Shown here: piece by piece, positions 37,816-48,899 of the stretch
Layout: every line of letters starts with the position of its first letter
Numbering within the stretch: position 1 is the stretch's first letter
Assembly: GCF_001650025.1 (NCBI RefSeq)
Contig: NZ_LVVY01000060.1
Span: 1 to 58,958, forward strand
Origin: Devosia elaeis
Lineage (GTDB): Bacteria; Pseudomonadota; Alphaproteobacteria; Rhizobiales; Devosiaceae
Reading direction: 5' to 3'
Length of the DNA: 58,958 bases
The notes under the pieces: generated by a model
The model's database searches: none
What the model was told of the DNA's origin: nothing
The model's input: the letters and a program-made list of their open reading frames with translations, nothing else
Program-made: the position numbers and the translations under genes

Positions 37816-37908
37816 AGACCTCATCCTGAGCCTGTCGAAGGGCGAGGTCGTGGCACTCGGGCTTCGGCGGGCCCGACCTCGTGGTTCGACAAGCTCACCA
37901 TGAGGTCT
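37816..37908. repeat. Intergenic repeat pair (AGACCTCAT...GTCGAA family)
   Basis: One arm begins AGACCTCATCCTGAGCCTGT and the other ends GCTCACCATGAGGTCT; inner GCCCGA/TCGGGC segments are inverted too. Same family as 32088-32181 and 56591-56678. Confidence 0.8.
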
Positions 37909-37964
37909 TCGGGAGCGTTCGCGTCAGAAAAGTCAGATAGCTGCGCGCCGGGCGTATCGTCAGG

Positions 37965-38345
37965 TCAGCCGATGACGGCAAGGTCGGGATCGAGCACGCG
38001 CAGGACCTGGGCCAGGTCATGGCCACGCTTGAGAATGCGGCCCTGCTGATTGGTGACGATATATTGGCCCTGCTTGTTGCGCAGCTTGGGATTCTTCTCC
38101 ACCACGAAAAGCGGGCGTTCGGACACGCGGGCATAGATGGAGAACAGCGCCCGGTCCTTGAGGAAATCCATGGCGTAGTCGCGCCATTCCCCTGCCCCCA
38201 CCTTGCGGCCATAGACCGACAGGATCTGCATCAGTTCGCGCCGGTCGAAGGCGACGATGGGCATGGCGGAACGCGATGGCTGGGCCTGCGGTTCGCCCAC
38301 ATGCACCAGGGAAAGCTTCCGATGATCGTTTGCGGGACCCTGCAC
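37965..38345 (-). CDS. DUF2794 family protein
   Basis: 126 residues, an alphaproteobacterial family of unknown function. Core: VAFDRRELMQILSVYGR, GEWRDYAMDFLKDRALFSIY (split), EKNPKLRNKQGQYIV, ILKRGHDLAQVLRVLD. Start taken as GTG at 38345; ATG codons at 38264 and 38231 would cut into or close to the conserved core, and the family usually has about 20 residues before VAFDRREL. No membrane span. Confidence 0.85.
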   Translation of the reverse strand: MQGPANDHRKLSLVHVGEPQAQPSRSAMPIVAFDRRELMQILSVYGRKVGAGEWRDYAMDFLKDRALFSIYARVSERPLFVVEKNPKLRNKQGQYIVTNQQGRILKRGHDLAQVLRVLDPDLAVIG

Positions 38346-38490
38346 GCCGCCTCAATGCCTTGTCATTGCGCCGTCATGATCGGCCCATTCGCCAGGCATG
38401 GCAAGGGGGACGAAATTCCCCAATTCGGCCATTATCTGTCCCTTTTGGCGCCCCATTGACCGGCCATTGTTCAACCATTGCCTCCAGTGG

Positions 38491-38606
38491 CTGGCGATCG
38501 GGCCGACCGAGCCCCCAAACCATGACGCCCGATTGCCAGCCGCCCCCGACCTGAAAAGTTGACCTTAGTCAGTCACCCGCTCCTGCCTCCAGGGAGCGGG
38601 TTTTTT
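38491..38606 (+). ncRNA. Candidate small RNA 3' region ending in an orphan terminator
   Basis: Two hairpins on the plus strand in a 280-bp gap between minus-strand genes. The first pairs CTGGCGATCGGGC (38491-38503) with GCCCGATTGCCAG (38527-38539), 13 bp with one G-U. The second is the terminator at 38575-38606. No plus-strand gene lies upstream; DUF2794 is on the other strand. The 5' end and promoter were not located. A small RNA is inference. Confidence 0.35.
38575..38606 (+). terminator. Intrinsic terminator without an upstream gene
   Basis: ACCCGCTCC (38575-38583) pairs with GGAGCGGGT (38593-38601) around a 9-base loop, followed by T5. The T-run is on the plus strand, whereas both neighbouring genes run on the minus strand; read the other way it has no T-run. 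It therefore ends an unannotated plus-strand transcript. Confidence 0.8.
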
Positions 38607-38625
38607 CGTATCCGCCGTCCGGGGA

Positions 38626-39369
38626 TCAGAATTCGTAGAATGCCGCGCCCAGGATCGGCCCGGGCAGGCCGTTGCGCTCGTTCTGCACCAGGACGGCAAG
38701 GCCGGTATTGCCCGGCGCGTCGCCCTGCAGGCCGGCCAGCGGCAGCTTGATCTCGGCGCCGGTTTCCGCTTCCCACATGCCCAGGATCTGCCGGTCGGTG
38801 ACCACCTGGGTATAGACCATGTTCTTGCCGGCATTCTCCCCGGCATCGATCGCGACATCGGCCCGCACCATGTAGCGCACCAGCCAGATATTGGCGTCGG
38901 CCAGGGTCTCGTCGGCGGGCACGCGCACGGCCAGCATGTCGCCCTGGGGGCTGAGATCGACGGCCAGCGGCAATTGCGCCGAGGCCAGCGCATCCTGGAC
39001 CGCGTCGCGCTTGGAGCCGACCACGCCTTCGGCCCCGTTCACCACCATTTGCGGCGTATAGATGCGCGAGGAGCCCCAGCTCTTGGCATAGGCGCGCTGG
39101 CGATCGGAAAAGCCCTTATGGGCGAAGGTATCTTCCCAGCCGATATAGTCCCAGTAATCGACGTGATAGGCCAGCGCCACCACGTCGCCGCGCTCGGCCA
39201 GGCTGGTCAGCAGCGCATCGGCGGGCGGGCATTGCGAACAGCCCTGGCTGGTAAAGAGCTCCACCACCGCGCGCGGCTGGGCCGGCGCGCTCTCGGCACC
39301 GGGCGCCCCCACCAGAGCAAGGGAAAGGGCAGTGCCGGCAATGAAGGCGAGAGCGATGCGGGAGGACAT
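38626..39369 (-). CDS. DUF1223 secreted thioredoxin-like protein
   Basis: 247 residues. Signal peptide (IALAFIAGTALSLALVG, cut near APGAES). The mature part opens with VVELFTSQGCSQCPPADALL, a thioredoxin-like CxxC at about residues 44-47, then AYHVDYWDYIGWEDTFA and RIYTPQMVVNG. The DUF1223 family is periplasmic with unknown redox partner. The ATG at 39369 is used. Next to acnA but beyond its terminator. Confidence 0.88.
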   Translation of the reverse strand: MSSRIALAFIAGTALSLALVGAPGAESAPAQPRAVVELFTSQGCSQCPPADALLTSLAERGDVVALAYHVDYWDYIGWEDTFAHKGFSDRQRAYAKSWGSSRIYTPQMVVNGAEGVVGSKRDAVQDALASAQLPLAVDLSPQGDMLAVRVPADETLADANIWLVRYMVRADVAIDAGENAGKNMVYTQVVTDRQILGMWEAETGAEIKLPLAGLQGDAPGNTGLAVLVQNERNGLPGPILGAAFYEF

Positions 39370-39448
39370 GGGCAAGGTTTTAAGCCGCCGCGCCGCCGCC
39401 TGCCTAGTCAAAACCGGGTGAGAGAGGCCGATTTTCTGCCCCGGCGCG

Positions 39449-39480
39449 CAAAGAAAATGGCGGCCCCTCGGGACCGCCAT
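39449..39480 (-). terminator. Intrinsic terminator of acnA
   Basis: On the minus strand ATGGCGG (39480-39474) pairs with CCGCCAT (39463-39457), followed by TTTTCTTT. It starts 27 bp past the acnA stop. Confidence 0.85.
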
Positions 39481-39506
39481 CCTCAGATCGGCAATGTAAA
39501 CGCTGC

Positions 39507-42260
<2,754 letters not shown>

Positions 42261-42413
42261 GATGCTCCGCCCTTCTTGCTGCTGGCGCGTTTTTCCGGGC
42301 AGATGGGGCCGCCGGGAATTCGCGTTTTCTGGAATGAGTCCAATCTCCCCGGCTTATAGTCAATCGCTTGCACCCTTGCCAGTACGACCATGGGTTCAAT
42401 ACGAGATGGGGCC

Positions 42414-43040
42414 ATGACGCAACGGCAAGTCTATCCTGAAATTTCCCTCGTGGCGGAAGGCCTTGCCTGCGGCCGGGGCGGCCATGCGCTGGCCGCCGAT
42501 ATCGCCATTGCCCTGGCTCCCGGCCAGGGCCTTCTGCTGCGCGGCCCCAATGGCGCCGGCAAGTCCACCCTGCTGCTGACCCTGGCGGGCCTGCTGCCGC
42601 CGCTGGCCGGCAGCATCCGCTATGCCGGACACGATGCCGAAGCCGGCCCGGCCCTGCATTATTGCGGCCATCGCAATGGCGTGCGCGCCCGGCTGGGCGT
42701 GGCCCAGACCCTCGATTTCTGGGCCGGCCTCAACGGCCGCACCGGCCTGTCCATCGCCGCGGCTTTGGAAGAGGTGGGGCTGGCCGGGGCGGCCGGGCTC
42801 GATGCCGGCTATCTCTCCGCCGGCCAGCAGAGGCGGCTGGCCCTGGCGCGGCTCCTGGTCACCCGCCGCCCACTCTGGCTGCTGGACGAGCCGAGCGCGG
42901 CGCTGGACACCGCCGGCCAGGCCCTGCTCGCGCGCCTCCTGGCGGACCATCTCGCCCGGAACGGCCTGGCCGTCATCGCCACCCATGACGCCATCGCCGT
43001 GCCGGATTTGTCCGTGCTCACCCTGGGAGAGGCGGCATGA
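42414..43040 (+). CDS. ccmA: Heme exporter ATP-binding protein CcmA
   Basis: 208 residues. ATPase subunit of the CcmAB(CD) complex that releases holo-CcmE during cytochrome c maturation. Walker A GPNGAGKST, signature LSAGQQRRLALARLL, Walker B LLDEPSAALD and the H-loop THDAI are all present. Start taken at ATG 42414; an in-frame ATG lies at 42390. Its stop overlaps the ccmB start (ATGA). Confidence 0.95.
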   Translation: MTQRQVYPEISLVAEGLACGRGGHALAADIAIALAPGQGLLLRGPNGAGKSTLLLTLAGLLPPLAGSIRYAGHDAEAGPALHYCGHRNGVRARLGVAQTLDFWAGLNGRTGLSIAAALEEVGLAGAAGLDAGYLSAGQQRRLALARLLVTRRPLWLLDEPSAALDTAGQALLARLLADHLARNGLAVIATHDAIAVPDLSVLTLGEAA

Positions 43041-43702
43041 ACGGCTTTTCGGGCATCCTGCGGCGGGAATTGCGCCTGGCCCTGGCGGGAGGCGGCGACA
43101 TGCTGACCCTGGTGCTGTTCTTCGTCATCACCGGGGCCTTGGTGCCCTTCGCCGTGGGCCCGGACAGGGAATTGCTGGCCCGGATCGCGCCCGGCATCGT
43201 CTGGATCGCCGCTTTCCTCGCCATGCTGATGGGGCTCGATCGCCTGCTCCGGCCCGATCGCGAGGATGGCACCCTGGCGCTCTACCGCCTGGCCGACCTG
43301 CCGCTTTCCGCCATCCTGGCCGCCAAAGTGATCGTCCATTGGCTGACCAGCGCCCTGCCCCTGATCCTGGCCGCGCCCTTCCTGGCGCTGATCCTGGGCA
43401 TGGACCCGCAGACGTTCTGGCGCACCCTGCTCTCGCTGCTCCTGGGCACGCCGGCCCTCGCCGCCTTCGGCACATTCGGCGCCGCCGTAACCGTGGCGAT
43501 CCGGCGGGGCGGGCTGCTCGCCCCCATCCTCATCGCCCCGCTCTGCGTGCCGGTGCTGATCTTCGGGGTGGGGGCCATATCGCCCCTGGGCGGTCCCGAC
43601 CAGGCGGGGGCGGCGCTGCTCCTGCTTGCGGCACTCAGTCTCATGGCCTGCGCACTCTCTCCCTTCGCCGCCGCTTTTGCGATAGACTGGGGAGAAGAGT
43701 AG
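43037..43702 (+). CDS. ccmB: Heme exporter membrane protein CcmB
   Basis: 221 residues with six likely membrane spans. Permease partner of CcmA. Family blocks: LRRELRLALAGGGDMLTLVLFFVI (split), GIVWIAAFLAMLMGLDRLLRPDREDGTLA (split) and GTPALAAFGTFGAAVTVAIRRGGLLAPILIAPL (split). ATG overlaps the ccmA stop. A palindromic repeat of about 80 bp separates it from ccmC. Confidence 0.95.
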   Translation: MNGFSGILRRELRLALAGGGDMLTLVLFFVITGALVPFAVGPDRELLARIAPGIVWIAAFLAMLMGLDRLLRPDREDGTLALYRLADLPLSAILAAKVIVHWLTSALPLILAAPFLALILGMDPQTFWRTLLSLLLGTPALAAFGTFGAAVTVAIRRGGLLAPILIAPLCVPVLIFGVGAISPLGGPDQAGAALLLLAALSLMACALSPFAAAFAIDWGEE

Positions 43703-43720
43703 AGCCCCATTCCCATTCAC

Positions 43721-43798
43721 CGGGACATTCCCGCGCAAGCGGGAAGCCCTGTTTGACCAGGCCGAAACGGAGGTCCCCGCTTGCGCGGGGATGACACA
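43721..43798. repeat. Intergenic palindromic repeat pair inside the ccm cluster
   Basis: TTCCCGCGCAAGCGGGAA and CCCCGCTTGCGCGGGG form an inverted pair, relative of 28341-28410. It falls between ccmB and ccmC, which are on the same strand, so it must be read through or followed by a new promoter. Confidence 0.8.
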
Positions 43799-43842
43799 GC
43801 GATGCAGGATCGAGCTGTGACAAGAACAAGCTATCGAGCGGC

Positions 43843-44604
43843 ATGACCATCGACACGACCCCCAAAATGCGCTGGTGGGACCGGCTCGCCCATCCCGGCC
43901 AGTTCTTGGCCTGGACCGGCTATCTCGTCTGGCCGCTGATCATCCTCACCGCGCTGCTCTTCGCGCTCGGGCTCTATTTCGCCTTCTTCAATTCGCCGGC
44001 CGATTACCAGATGGGCGATACGGTGCGCATCATGTATGTGCATGTGCCCAGCGCCTGGCTCAGCCAGTTCGTCTATGGCGCCATGGCCGTTTCCGCCCTC
44101 GGCACCCTGGTCTGGCGCCATCCCATGGCCGATGTGTCGATGAAGGCCGCTGCCCCGCTCGGCGCCGCCTTCACCGCCATGGCCCTGTTCACCGGCTCGA
44201 TGTGGGGAAGGCCCACCTGGGGCACGTTCTGGGAATGGGATGGGCGCATGACCTCCACTCTGGTCCTGCTGTTCATCTATCTCGGCATCATCGCGCTCTG
44301 GCGCGCCTTCGACGACCAGCTCCGCGCCGCCCGCGTCATCGCCGTCTTCACCCTGGTGGGCGCGGTCAATGTGCCCATCATCAAGTTCTCGGTGGATTGG
44401 TGGTCGACCCTGCACCAGCCGGCCAGCGTCTTCCGCGCCGACGGGCCGACCATGCCGCCCTCTCTGCTCATCCCGCTTTTTATCATGTTCTTCGCCTTCA
44501 CCTTCCTGTTCATCACCCTGCAGGTGGTGACCATGCGCACCGAGGTGCGCCGGCGCCGGGTGATCACGCTGGAGCGCAAGGCCGCGCGGGAGACCGGAGC
44601 ATGA
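43843..44604 (+). CDS. ccmC: Heme handling membrane protein CcmC
   Basis: 253 residues, six spans. Transfers heme to CcmE in the periplasm. The WWD domain is intact: GRPTWGTFWEWDGRMTS, with flanking histidines in YVHVPSAWL and STLHQPAS. The ATG at 43843 starts 140 bp after ccmB. Overlaps ccmD by ATGA. Confidence 0.96.
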   Translation: MTIDTTPKMRWWDRLAHPGQFLAWTGYLVWPLIILTALLFALGLYFAFFNSPADYQMGDTVRIMYVHVPSAWLSQFVYGAMAVSALGTLVWRHPMADVSMKAAAPLGAAFTAMALFTGSMWGRPTWGTFWEWDGRMTSTLVLLFIYLGIIALWRAFDDQLRAARVIAVFTLVGAVNVPIIKFSVDWWSTLHQPASVFRADGPTMPPSLLIPLFIMFFAFTFLFITLQVVTMRTEVRRRRVITLERKAARETGA

Positions 44605-44747
44605 TCGAACTGGGACAGCACGCCACTTTCATCGCCGCCGCCTATATCGGCGTCTTTGCCGGCATTGCCGGCCTGAGCCTCTGGGCCGTCTTCGACAGCC
44701 GCCGGACCACCCGCCGGCTGGAGGAACTCGGGGACCGGCGCCGCTGA
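44601..44747 (+). CDS. ccmD: Heme exporter protein CcmD
   Basis: 48 residues, easily missed by size. One membrane span (about 9-31, FIAAAYIGVFAGIAGLSLWA) and a basic tail (DSRRTTRRLEELGDRRR), as in CcmD, which keeps CcmE bound to CcmC. The ATG overlaps the ccmC stop, and its TGA overlaps the ccmG ATG. Confidence 0.93.
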   Translation: MIELGQHATFIAAAYIGVFAGIAGLSLWAVFDSRRTTRRLEELGDRRR

Positions 44748-45280
44748 TGCGTTATCTGTTCTTCGCCCTGCCGCTTGTGCTCCTCGCGGCCCTGGTCGGC
44801 GTCTTCGCCTTTTCCATCGATCGCGATGCGGGCCTAGTGCGGTCGGTGCTGATCGACAAGCCGGCCCCCCAATTCACCCTTGCCGCGGTGGAGGGCATGG
44901 ACGTGCCCGGCTTCGACAATGCCGCCCTCCTGGGCGAGCCCAGCCTGGTCAATGTCTTCGCCTCCTGGTGCATTCCCTGCCGGGACGAGCATCCGCTGCT
45001 CGAAAGCCTCAAGGCCGAAACTGCTATCCGCATGTACGGCATCAATCATTCCGACGCGCCCGAAAATGCCCGCGCCTTCCTGGCCGAGCTGGGCAATCCC
45101 TATGACGCGATCGGCGCCGACCGCGACCGGCGCGTCTCCATCGACTGGGGCGTCTATGGCGTGCCCGAAACCTTCCTGGTCGATGCCAATGGGGTGATCG
45201 TCTACAAGCATGTGGGCCCGCTCACCCCCCGCGCCATCGAGACCGAACTCAAGCCAGCCATCGCCGCCTTGCGCTCCTGA
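44747..45280 (+). CDS. ccmG: Thiol:disulfide interchange protein CcmG/DsbE
   Basis: 177 residues. Membrane-anchored periplasmic thioredoxin that reduces apocytochrome c cysteines before heme attachment. N-terminal anchor at about 3-22; redox motif FASWCIPCRDEHP at about 66-78; the cis-proline region is GVYGVPETFLVD. Last gene of ccmABCDG. The ccmE, ccmF, ccmH and ccmI genes are not in this window. Confidence 0.95.
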   Translation: MRYLFFALPLVLLAALVGVFAFSIDRDAGLVRSVLIDKPAPQFTLAAVEGMDVPGFDNAALLGEPSLVNVFASWCIPCRDEHPLLESLKAETAIRMYGINHSDAPENARAFLAELGNPYDAIGADRDRRVSIDWGVYGVPETFLVDANGVIVYKHVGPLTPRAIETELKPAIAALRS

Positions 45281-45286
45281 ACCGCG

Positions 45287-45306
45287 TTCAGCTTTCATTC
45301 AGCTTT
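45287..45306 (+). promoter_or_regulatory. 11-bp-spaced direct repeat upstream of flp
   Basis: TTCAGCTTT occurs twice (45287-45295 and 45298-45306), 11 bp apart, 45 bp before the pilin ATG. Such spacing fits a response regulator of the OmpR/PhoB type. Seen as a repeat; regulation is inferred. Confidence 0.35.
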
Positions 45307-45350
45307 GGACGCGCATTTTGTCGCCAAATTCGCGGTGCAGAAGAGCCTAT

Positions 45351-45494
45351 ATGTTGCGTTTGCTGAAAAAATTCGCCTCCGACGAAACCGGGATCAGCCT
45401 GGTCGAATATGGCCTGATCGCCGCGATCATCACCGTGGCCACCACCTTTGCCGTCTCCGCCGCCGGCTATAATATCACCGATATTCTGGGCTGA
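45351..45494 (+). CDS. Flp/Fap-type pilin component
   Basis: 47 residues. Type IVb prepilin: leader MLRLLKKFASDETG cleaved by prepilin peptidase before ISLVEYG, where the glutamate and tyrosine (EY) are typical, then a hydrophobic helix LIAAIITVATTFAV. The ATG at 45351 is inside a longer frame that has no other support. No tad/cpa assembly genes are in the window, so it is either an orphan or uses machinery elsewhere. Confidence 0.9.
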   Translation: MLRLLKKFASDETGISLVEYGLIAAIITVATTFAVSAAGYNITDILG

Positions 45495-45556
45495 TCCGCC
45501 GTCCCGGCCTTGGCCCCGTGGCGCTTCTGCTTCATGCTGGGGCCAAGGAGATCATC

Positions 45557-46024
45557 ATGGCCCGCATCGATCAAGCCCACCGCCTCATCGAGGCCAGCCC
45601 GGAAGCCGTCTATGACGCCATGACCAGCGCCGAGGCCCTGGTGGCCTGGCTGCCGCCCACCGGCATGAGCGGACAGATGCTGGAATTCGACGCGCGCCCC
45701 GGCGGCCATTACAAGATGATGCTGCGCTATGAGGACGCGGCCATTGCCGGCAAGAGCGGGGACAATGCCGACATCGCCGAAATGCGCTATCTCGACCTGG
45801 TGCCCGGCGCCCTGGTCTCCCAGGCGGTGGATTTCGTCTCCGACGACCCGCTCTTTTCCGGCACCATGGTGATGAACTGGCTGCTGGAAAGCCGGCCGGA
45901 AGGCACGCTGGTGACCATCCGCGCCGAAAACGTGCCCGCGGGCATCAGCGCGGCGGATCATGCCGAGGGCCTGGCCTCGTCGCTGGAAAACCTGGCGCGC
46001 TATGTCGAAGGCGAACAGCGCTAG
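45557..46024 (+). CDS. SRPBCC-domain protein (AHSA1-like)
   Basis: 155 residues, START/AHSA1-type lipid- or ligand-binding fold. Opens HRLIEASPEAVYDAMTSAEALVAWLPP (split) and ends with the long helix DHAEGLASSLENLARYVEG. The ATG at 45557 follows AAGGAG. Ligand unknown. Monocistronic between the Flp gene and a repeat. Confidence 0.85.
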   Translation: MARIDQAHRLIEASPEAVYDAMTSAEALVAWLPPTGMSGQMLEFDARPGGHYKMMLRYEDAAIAGKSGDNADIAEMRYLDLVPGALVSQAVDFVSDDPLFSGTMVMNWLLESRPEGTLVTIRAENVPAGISAADHAEGLASSLENLARYVEGEQR

Positions 46025-46050
46025 GGCGGTCCCATTGAGCTGGAATCGCG

Positions 46051-46155
46051 GCTCCATCGCCTCCCTCCCCCTTGAGGGGAGGGAATGAGGGTGGGGGTCC
46101 ATCAGCGGATCACTGAACGCCCCCCACCCCGGCCCTCCCCTCAAGGGGGAGGGGG
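46051..46155. repeat. Intergenic palindromic repeats, inverted copy
   Basis: Reverse complement of the 16785-16850 and 24358-24431 units (GGCTCCATCGCCTCCCTCCC, then CTTGAGGGGAGGG), followed by a CCCCTCAAGGGGG palindrome. Confidence 0.8.
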
Positions 46156-46217
46156 CAAAGAACCGGCCCTGTCGCGCAAGCCGCACCATCCCCACCCGAT
46201 TGGGTTGGATGAACGAT

Positions 46218-46424
46218 CTAGAAATCGCTGGTGAGACCCTTGATCTCCCAATCGCCGTAGCGGCCCGGCTCGAGCCCGCCGCGGCCGCCCTTTTCCTTGG
46301 GCGCCATGGCCGTGGCGGCGTCGATCTCGAGCCGCCGCGCCTCGGCTTCCGCCAGGGCCCGCCGTGCTGCGGGCGACAATACCCGCGCTGGCCGCGTTTC
46401 GCTCTCGGTCTGCTGCTCGCTCAT
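46218..46424 (-). CDS. DUF1674 / SDHAF4-like succinate dehydrogenase assembly factor
   Basis: 68 residues. The C-terminal motif [14 protein letters not shown] is the hallmark of DUF1674, which includes mitochondrial SDHAF4, a chaperone of flavinylated SdhA. The N-terminal half is charged and disordered-looking. The ATG at 46424 is used; the longer frame overlaps the htpX promoter region. Divergent from htpX. Confidence 0.85.
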   Translation of the reverse strand: MSEQQTESETRPARVLSPAARRALAEAEARRLEIDAATAMAPKEKGGRGGLEPGRYGDWEIKGLTSDF

Positions 46425-46521
46425 TTCCACATCCGGGGTGACATTATGCGCTTCCGCTTGCACGGAACCGGCAGACACACAACATAGTTGCTCGAAAGAT
46501 CCAACCCAAGGGGTTCGACCC

Positions 46522-47505
46522 ATGTTCAATGCCTTCCGCACCTTTGTCCTGCTTGCGGGCATGACCGCGCTCTTCATGGTGGTGGGCTATTTCATCGGCG
46601 GCACCGGCGGCATGATGATCGCGCTGGCCTTCGCCGCAATGACCAATCTCTTCGCCTATTGGAATTCCGACAAGATGGTGCTGCGCATGCAGAATGCCGT
46701 CCCGGTGGAGCGCTCCCGCGCACCCGAGCTCTATGACATGGTGGACGTGCTGGCCCAGCGCGCCGGCATTCCGACGCCCGCGGTCTATGTCATCGAGACC
46801 GATCAGCCCAATGCCTTCGCCACCGGCCGCGACCCGAACAATGCCGCCGTAGCCGTCTCCTCGGGCCTGCTGCGCCAGCTCGAAACCCGCGAAGTGGCGG
46901 GCGTGGTCGCGCACGAACTGGCCCATATCAAGAACCGCGACACCCTGACCATGACCATCACCGCAACGCTGGCCGGCGCCATTTCGGCCCTGGCCCAGTT
47001 CGGCCTGTTCTTCGGCGGCGGCAATAATCGCGACAATCCGCTGGGCGGCATCGGCGCGCTGCTCATGGTGTTCCTGGCGCCGCTGGCCGCCATGATCGTG
47101 CAGATGGCGGTGAGCCGCACCCGCGAATACGAGGCCGACAAGGACGGCGCCGCGATTTCCGGCGATCCGCTGGCCCTGGCCTCGGCGCTCAACAAGATCG
47201 CCAGCCTGGCCGGCCGGCAGGTCAATGTCGCGGCCGAGCGCAACCCGGCCATGGCGCATATGTATATCGTCAATCCCCTCAACGGCGCCCGGATGGACAA
47301 TCTCTTTTCCACCCATCCCGATACCGGCAACCGCATCGCGGCGCTGCAAAGGCTTGCAGCCGAGATGAGCGTGGACGATAAGGAGCGCCATTCCCAGCCC
47401 CGTCCCCGGCCCGCCTCCAGCGGCCGCGATATCGGCGGCGGCTGGCGCGTGCCGACCGTGGGGCGCACCGAAGACGATGGCGGTGCGCGCGGTCCCTGGG
47501 GATAG
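46522..47505 (+). CDS. htpX: Membrane metalloprotease HtpX
   Basis: 327 residues. M48 zinc protease for quality control of inner-membrane proteins. Two N-terminal spans (about 6-45), HELAH zinc motif ([13 protein letters not shown], about 130-142), two further spans, and the third ligand in EYEADKDGA. The ATG at 46522 has AAGGGG upstream. A disordered C-terminal tail follows the [11 protein letters not shown] block. Ten bases before the RsmB-like gene. Confidence 0.96.
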   Translation: MFNAFRTFVLLAGMTALFMVVGYFIGGTGGMMIALAFAAMTNLFAYWNSDKMVLRMQNAVPVERSRAPELYDMVDVLAQRAGIPTPAVYVIETDQPNAFATGRDPNNAAVAVSSGLLRQLETREVAGVVAHELAHIKNRDTLTMTITATLAGAISALAQFGLFFGGGNNRDNPLGGIGALLMVFLAPLAAMIVQMAVSRTREYEADKDGAAISGDPLALASALNKIASLAGRQVNVAAERNPAMAHMYIVNPLNGARMDNLFSTHPDTGNRIAALQRLAAEMSVDDKERHSQPRPRPASSGRDIGGGWRVPTVGRTEDDGGARGPWG

Positions 47506-47514
47506 AATCGAACC

Positions 47515-48816
47515 GTGGCGCATAAACCCGATCCTGCGGGCCTGAAACTCCGCCTCATTGCCGCCCAACGGCTCCGCGCCGTGCTGGGCGGCGACCATTT
47601 CGTCCCGCTCGACGCCGCCGACCTGCCGGATGGCCGCGACCGGGCCCTGGCCAATCGGCTGATCAACACTGCGCTGCGCCGCCATGGCCAGATCGACGTG
47701 ATACTGGCCGAATTGCTCGAAAAGGGCCTGCCGTCGCGCTCGGGTTCCTTCGAGGCCGTGCTGCGCCTGTCGCTGGCGCAATTGGTGTTCCTGCCCGATC
47801 TGGGCGCCCATTCCGCCCTGTTCCTCGCCGTCGAGGCCATCAAGCGCGACAACAAGGCCCGCCATCTCGCCGGGCTGATGAACGCCGTGCTGCGCAAGGC
47901 CCAGTCCAATTCCGCCCGCTATGGCCTGATGGATGAGAGCCTGGTCCTGCCCGAACCGGTGCGCAAGCGCTGGAGCGATCTCTATGGCGCCGAGGCCCTG
48001 TCCCGCTTCGCCAATGCCCTGATCGAGGGCGCCCCGCTCGATCTCACCCTGCGCGACGACGATCCCGGCCTGGTCGAGGCCCTGGGCGCCGAAAGGCTGA
48101 TCGCCGATACGGTGCGCCTGGAACAGCGCGACCGGCCGGTGGACGCCCTGCCCGGCTACGCGGAGGGGCGTTTCTGGGTGCAGGACGCCGCTTCCGCCCT
48201 TCCTGCGCGCCTGCTGGCCCTGCCCGAGGCCGGCGCCGTGCTCGATCTCTGCGCCGCCCCCGGCGGCAAGACGGCGCAATTGACCAAGGCCGGCCACCGG
48301 GTGACCGCGCTCGACAATGACCCCAGCCGGCTGGCCCGGCTGCGCGCCAATATGGAGCGCCTCGGCTACGATCCCGAACTGGTCGAGGCCGACGCCGCCA
48401 ATTATGCGCCGCTCGCCCTTTTCGATGCCGTGCTGCTCGATGCGCCCTGCTCGGCCACCGGCACGTTCCGCCGCCATCCCGAAGTGCTCTGGCACCGCTC
48501 GGCCGGCGACATTGCCGGCCGCGTCCGCCTTCAACAGGCGCTCCTGGCCAATGCCTTCCGCTGCCTGAAGGCGGGCGGGACGCTGATCTATTGCACCTGC
48601 TCGCTGGAACCCGAGGAAGGCGAATTGCAGGTGGATTGGGCGCTCGACGCCTTGCCCGGGCTGGAGCTTTTTCCCATAAGGCCCGAAGAACTGGCCGATT
48701 TGCCGGAAATCGTGACCCCGCGCGGCCTGGTCCGCACCCATCCCGGCATCACCCCCGGCCAGGGAAATGCGGGCATGGACGGGTTCTTCGTGGCGCGATT
48801 CCGCCGAACGCGGTAA
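47515..48816 (+). CDS. RsmB-like rRNA (cytosine-C5) methyltransferase
   Basis: 433 residues. N-terminal NusB-like RNA-binding domain (about 10-140) and SAM-dependent methyltransferase: LDLCAAPGGKTAQL, LDAPCSATGTFRRHP with one catalytic cysteine, and YCTCSLEPEEGE with the other. Likely m5C967 of 16S rRNA. GTG start at 47515, nine bases after htpX, so co-transcribed. Confidence 0.93.
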   Translation: MAHKPDPAGLKLRLIAAQRLRAVLGGDHFVPLDAADLPDGRDRALANRLINTALRRHGQIDVILAELLEKGLPSRSGSFEAVLRLSLAQLVFLPDLGAHSALFLAVEAIKRDNKARHLAGLMNAVLRKAQSNSARYGLMDESLVLPEPVRKRWSDLYGAEALSRFANALIEGAPLDLTLRDDDPGLVEALGAERLIADTVRLEQRDRPVDALPGYAEGRFWVQDAASALPARLLALPEAGAVLDLCAAPGGKTAQLTKAGHRVTALDNDPSRLARLRANMERLGYDPELVEADAANYAPLALFDAVLLDAPCSATGTFRRHPEVLWHRSAGDIAGRVRLQQALLANAFRCLKAGGTLIYCTCSLEPEEGELQVDWALDALPGLELFPIRPEELADLPEIVTPRGLVRTHPGITPGQGNAGMDGFFVARFRRTR

Positions 48817-48899
48817 ACAAAGCGTGAAGTGCGTCGCCCAAGCCGGCGGCAAGGACGAGTGAGATTGGCTGACACAGCGCGCCAGGCGGGACAAGGACA

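Noticed and set aside
46444-48894. 816-codon open frame on the minus strand
   Set aside because: Antisense to htpX and the RsmB-like gene, both with complete catalytic motifs.
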